Notes under the pieces: generated by a model | Database searches by the model: none | The model's input: the letters and a program-made list of their open reading frames with translations, nothing else | What the model was told of the DNA's origin: nothing | In this document: piece by piece, positions 4,702-7,292 of the stretch | How the letters are laid out: every line of letters begins with the position of its first letter | Numbering within the stretch: position 1 is the first letter of the stretch | Translations under genes and position numbers: made by a program | Assembly: GCA_905372445.1 (NCBI GenBank) | Contig: CAJPPF010000112.1 | Span: 1-7,292, forward strand | Direction: 5' to 3' | Source: an uncultured Prevotella sp. | GTDB lineage: Bacteria; Bacteroidota; Bacteroidia; Bacteroidales; Bacteroidaceae | Length of the DNA: 7,292 nucleotides

Positions 4702-7292
4702 TTATTCATTAATGTCATTGGAGAAATCAACAACTGATGTGTTTGCATCCTTTGCATCGGTTGTAGAGGAATCCTGTAGCTCGTCGTCATTCTGCTGGAA
4801 CTCTTCATTGTTCTTTGCCCATGCAGCACGACTTGCCTCTTCAACATCAGCCTGTTCTTCAGAGCCCATCACTTTTGTAACAGCTGCAATGACATCGTTC
4901 TTTTTCTGCAGATTTATTAGTTTCACTCCTTGAGTGTTACGCCCCATGACACGACATTCAGCAACGGAAAGTCGTATTGCAATACCCGACTTGTTAATTA
5001 TCATAAGGTCGTTAGTGTCATCTACGTTCTTCAACGCAACAAGCTTACCAGTCTTATCTGTGACATTCATTGTAAGAACTCCCTTTCCACCACGACGTGT
5101 CTGACGGTATTCCTCAACCTGACTACGCTTGCCATAGCCATTCTCGCTGACAACCATCACGTTCTCTGTCTCTGCATCGTTGACAACAATCATACCGATT
5201 ACTGCATCGTCGTCACCTCCAAGACGCATGCCACGGACACCGGTTGATACACGACCCATTGTGCGGATATCTTTCTCATGGAAACGTACTGCACGACCAT
5301 TGCGACTTGCAATGATGAGTTCATTATCGCCGTTTGTAAGACGAATATCTACAAGTTCGTCGCCTTCAATCAGATTGATAGCAATGACACCATTTGCACG
5401 TGGACGAGAGAATTGCTCGAGTACGGTCTTCTTTACAGTTCCGTGCTTTGTAGCGAACACTACAAAATGATTCTGTATAAATTCCTGATCCTCATAAGCA
5501 CCTGGACGTAAACGGAGAATGTGGTTTATCTTATCATCTGGCTCAATATTCATCATATTTTGAATAGCACGTCCTTTGAAATCCTTACCTCCCTCCGGCA
5601 GTTCATAACATTTAAGCCAGTAGCAACGACCTTTATTGGTGAAGAACATAAGAATCTGGTGCATTGTAGCAGGATAGATGAGTTCGGCAAAGTCAGCATC
5701 ACGATGACGCACTGCCTTTGAACCTACTCCACCACGTGTCTGCTCGCGATACTCGGAAAGAGCTGTGCGCTTGACATATCCTAGATGACTGACTGTTATG
5801 ACAACAGGGTCGTTAGGATAGAAGTCTTCTGCGTTGAACTCATGTTCTGCAGGGATGATTTTCGTACGACGCTCATCTCCATATTTCTCCTTCACATCTA
5901 TAAGTTCATCCTTCATAACCTTCTTGCACAGCTCAGGATCATCAAGAATCTGCTGGAGATAGTCTATAAGTTTCAAGAGGTCGTTATATTCTGCACGAAG
6001 TTTCTCCTGCTGCAGACCTGTGAGTTGTGACAAACGCATATCGACAACATACTTTGCCTGTGCTTCATCAAATTTGAAGCGCTCCATGAGCTTTTGCTGA
6101 GCTTCAATCGGATTCTTTGATGCTTTGATGATCTGTACTACCTCGTCTATATTATCACTCGCAACAATTAGTGCCTCCAGAAGATGTGCACGTTCTTCTG
6201 CTTTACGTTTCTCAAACTTTGTACGACGTATTGTTACATCATGGCGATGCTTAACGAAATACTTAATACACTCTTTTAGCGTGAGTAGACGTGGACGCCC
6301 CTTAACAAGAGCAATCTGATTTACAGAGAATGAACTCTGCAGAGCTGTCATCTTGAAAAGCTTATTGAGAATAACGTTTGCATTTGCATCACGGCGCACA
6401 TCTATTACAATACGCATACCCTGACGACCTGTTTCATCGTTAGCATTGGTTATTCCTTCAATCTTACCATCCTTGACAAGTTCTGCAATATACTCTATGA
6501 GCTGTTGCTTATTTACCCCATAAGGTATCTCAGTAATGACAATCTTATCGTGTGTGTCGTCGCTCTCTATTTCAGCCTTTGCACGCATTATAACGCGTCC
6601 ACGACCTGTCTCATAAGCATCTTTCACTCCCTGAATACCGTAGATGTAGCCTCCAGTAGGGAAATCCGGAGCAGGAATATACTGCATCAGCCCCTCAGTG
6701 TCGATATCTGGGTTGTCAATGTATGCACAACAACCGTCAATAACTTCACCGAGATTATGAGTAGGCATATTTGTAGCCATACCTACAGCAATACCGTTAC
6801 CACCATTAACAAGGAGGTTAGGAATCTTTGTAGGCATTACTGTCGGTTCATCAAGTGTGTTATCGAAGTTACGGTCCATATCAACTGTATCCTTCTCGAG
6901 GTCGTCCATGATATGTTCGCCCATCTTTGAAAGTCTACACTCTGTGTAACGCATTGCCGCTGCGCCATCGCCATCGACCGAACCGAAGTTTCCCTGACCG
7001 TCAACAAGAGTGTAACGCATGTTCCAATCCTGAGCCATTCGTACAAGCGCTCCATAAACAGAAGAGTCTCCGTGTGGGTGGTATTTACCGAGTACCTCAC
7101 CAACAACGCGGGCACATTTCTTATATGGCTGTGAACTGACATTATTAATGCCCATCATACCATAGAGAATCCTACGGTGTACAGGTTTGAAACCATCGCG
7201 AACATCAGGAAGAGCACGAGCCACGATTACTGACATAGAGTAGTCGATATATGATCGCTGCATTTCTTCCTCAATATTGATCTTTATGATTC
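4702..7292 (-). CDS. gyrA: DNA gyrase subunit A (5' end cut by the window edge)
   Basis: This is the breakage-reunion subunit of DNA gyrase, the A2B2 type II topoisomerase that introduces negative supercoils using ATP hydrolysed by GyrB. Numbering from the Met codon at 7263, the winged-helix domain carries the catalytic Tyr106 after Arg105 (AAMRYTE, E. coli Tyr122) and Ile158 in NGIAVGMATN (E. coli Ile174). The tower and coiled-coil regions reach about residue 480, a beta-pinwheel DNA-wrapping domain spans about 485-800, and an acidic tail covers 801-853 (16 Asp/Glu against 3 Lys/Arg). The Met at 7263 is not the true start: the frame stays open to the window edge, and the upstream residues IIKINIEEE match the conserved GyrA N-terminus, so roughly 5-10 codons are missing. 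The quinolone-region motif reads GDSSVYG, with Ser at the E. coli Ser83 position and Gly at the Asp87 position. ParC is unlikely because of the full pinwheel and a GyrA-box QTRRGGKG at 721-728. Confidence 0.97.
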   Translation of the reverse strand, partial: IIKINIEEEMQRSYIDYSMSVIVARALPDVRDGFKPVHRRILYGMMGINNVSSQPYKKCARVVGEVLGKYHPHGDSSVYGALVRMAQDWNMRYTLVDGQGNFGSVDGDGAAAMRYTECRLSKMGEHIMDDLEKDTVDMDRNFDNTLDEPTVMPTKIPNLLVNGGNGIAVGMATNMPTHNLGEVIDGCCAYIDNPDIDTEGLMQYIPAPDFPTGGYIYGIQGVKDAYETGRGRVIMRAKAEIESDDTHDKIVITEIPYGVNKQQLIEYIAELVKDGKIEGITNANDETGRQGMRIVIDVRRDANANVILNKLFKMTALQSSFSVNQIALVKGRPRLLTLKECIKYFVKHRHDVTIRRTKFEKRKAEERAHLLEALIVASDNIDEVVQIIKASKNPIEAQQKLMERFKFDEAQAKYVVDMRLSQLTGLQQEKLRAEYNDLLKLIDYLQQILDDPELCKKVMKDELIDVKEKYGDERRTKIIPAEHEFNAEDFYPNDPVVITVSHLGYVKRTALSEYREQTRGGVGSKAVRHRDADFAELIYPATMHQILMFFTNKGRCYWLKCYELPEGGKDFKGRAIQNMMNIEPDDKINHILRLRPGAYEDQEFIQNHFVVFATKHGTVKKTVLEQFSRPRANGVIAINLIEGDELVDIRLTNGDNELIIASRNGRAVRFHEKDIRTMGRVSTGVRGMRLGGDDDAVIGMIVVNDAETENVMVVSENGYGKRSQVEEYRQTRRGGKGVLTMNVTDKTGKLVALKNVDDTNDLMIINKSGIAIRLSVAECRVMGRNTQGVKLINLQKKNDVIAAVTKVMGSEEQADVEEASRAAWAKNNEEFQQNDDELQDSSTTDAKDANTSVVDFSNDINE

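Noticed and set aside
6505..6930. A 141-residue plus-strand frame antisense to gyrA
   Set aside because: It is a frame shadow of a highly conserved gene, with no promoter, leader or recognisable domain. The same applies to the other plus-strand frames inside gyrA, cydA and cydB.

Overview
The window looks like a piece of core chromosome from a member of the Bacteroidota, most likely Bacteroidales of the Prevotella type. Three things support this. The protein sequences match that group's versions of GyrA, CydA, CydB and DUF4492. A clear Bacteroidota-type promoter (TTTG and TAnnTTTG) is present. Start codons sit in A/T-rich leaders with little or no Shine-Dalgarno sequence. The assignment is by recognition, not by a database search.

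All five genes lie on the minus strand, so the order of transcription runs from right to left. (1) gyrA, DNA gyrase subunit A, occupies 4702-7292; its first few codons lie beyond the right edge. It is followed by a hairpin at 4644-4679. (2) A secreted tetratricopeptide (TPR) protein of 417 residues lies at 3296-4549 and is closed by a strong intrinsic terminator at 3199-3256. (3) Only 12 bases later comes the -33/-7 promoter (3158-3186) of a three-gene operon: a DUF4492 single-span membrane protein (2923-3138), cydA (1316-2884) and cydB (220-1311). A hairpin that begins inside the cydB stop codon (196-221) ends the operon. Bases 1-195 hold no gene that I can support.

CydA and CydB together form cytochrome bd quinol oxidase, a high-affinity terminal oxidase of the inner membrane. 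In anaerobic Bacteroidota it lets cells consume and tolerate traces of oxygen. The DUF4492 protein is the first gene of the same transcript and is the most interesting item here: a small basic one-helix membrane protein of unknown function, placed where a CydX-like subunit or assembly factor would make sense. The gyrase and TPR genes are housekeeping or general-envelope neighbours with no evident functional link to the oxidase.

I found no mobile element, CRISPR array, phage gene, toxin-antitoxin pair or RNA gene. The points worth a second look are the DUF4492-cydAB unit, residue changes at positions of known importance in CydA, CydB and GyrA, and an apparent move of the best GyrA-box from the first to a late blade of the GyrA C-terminal domain.
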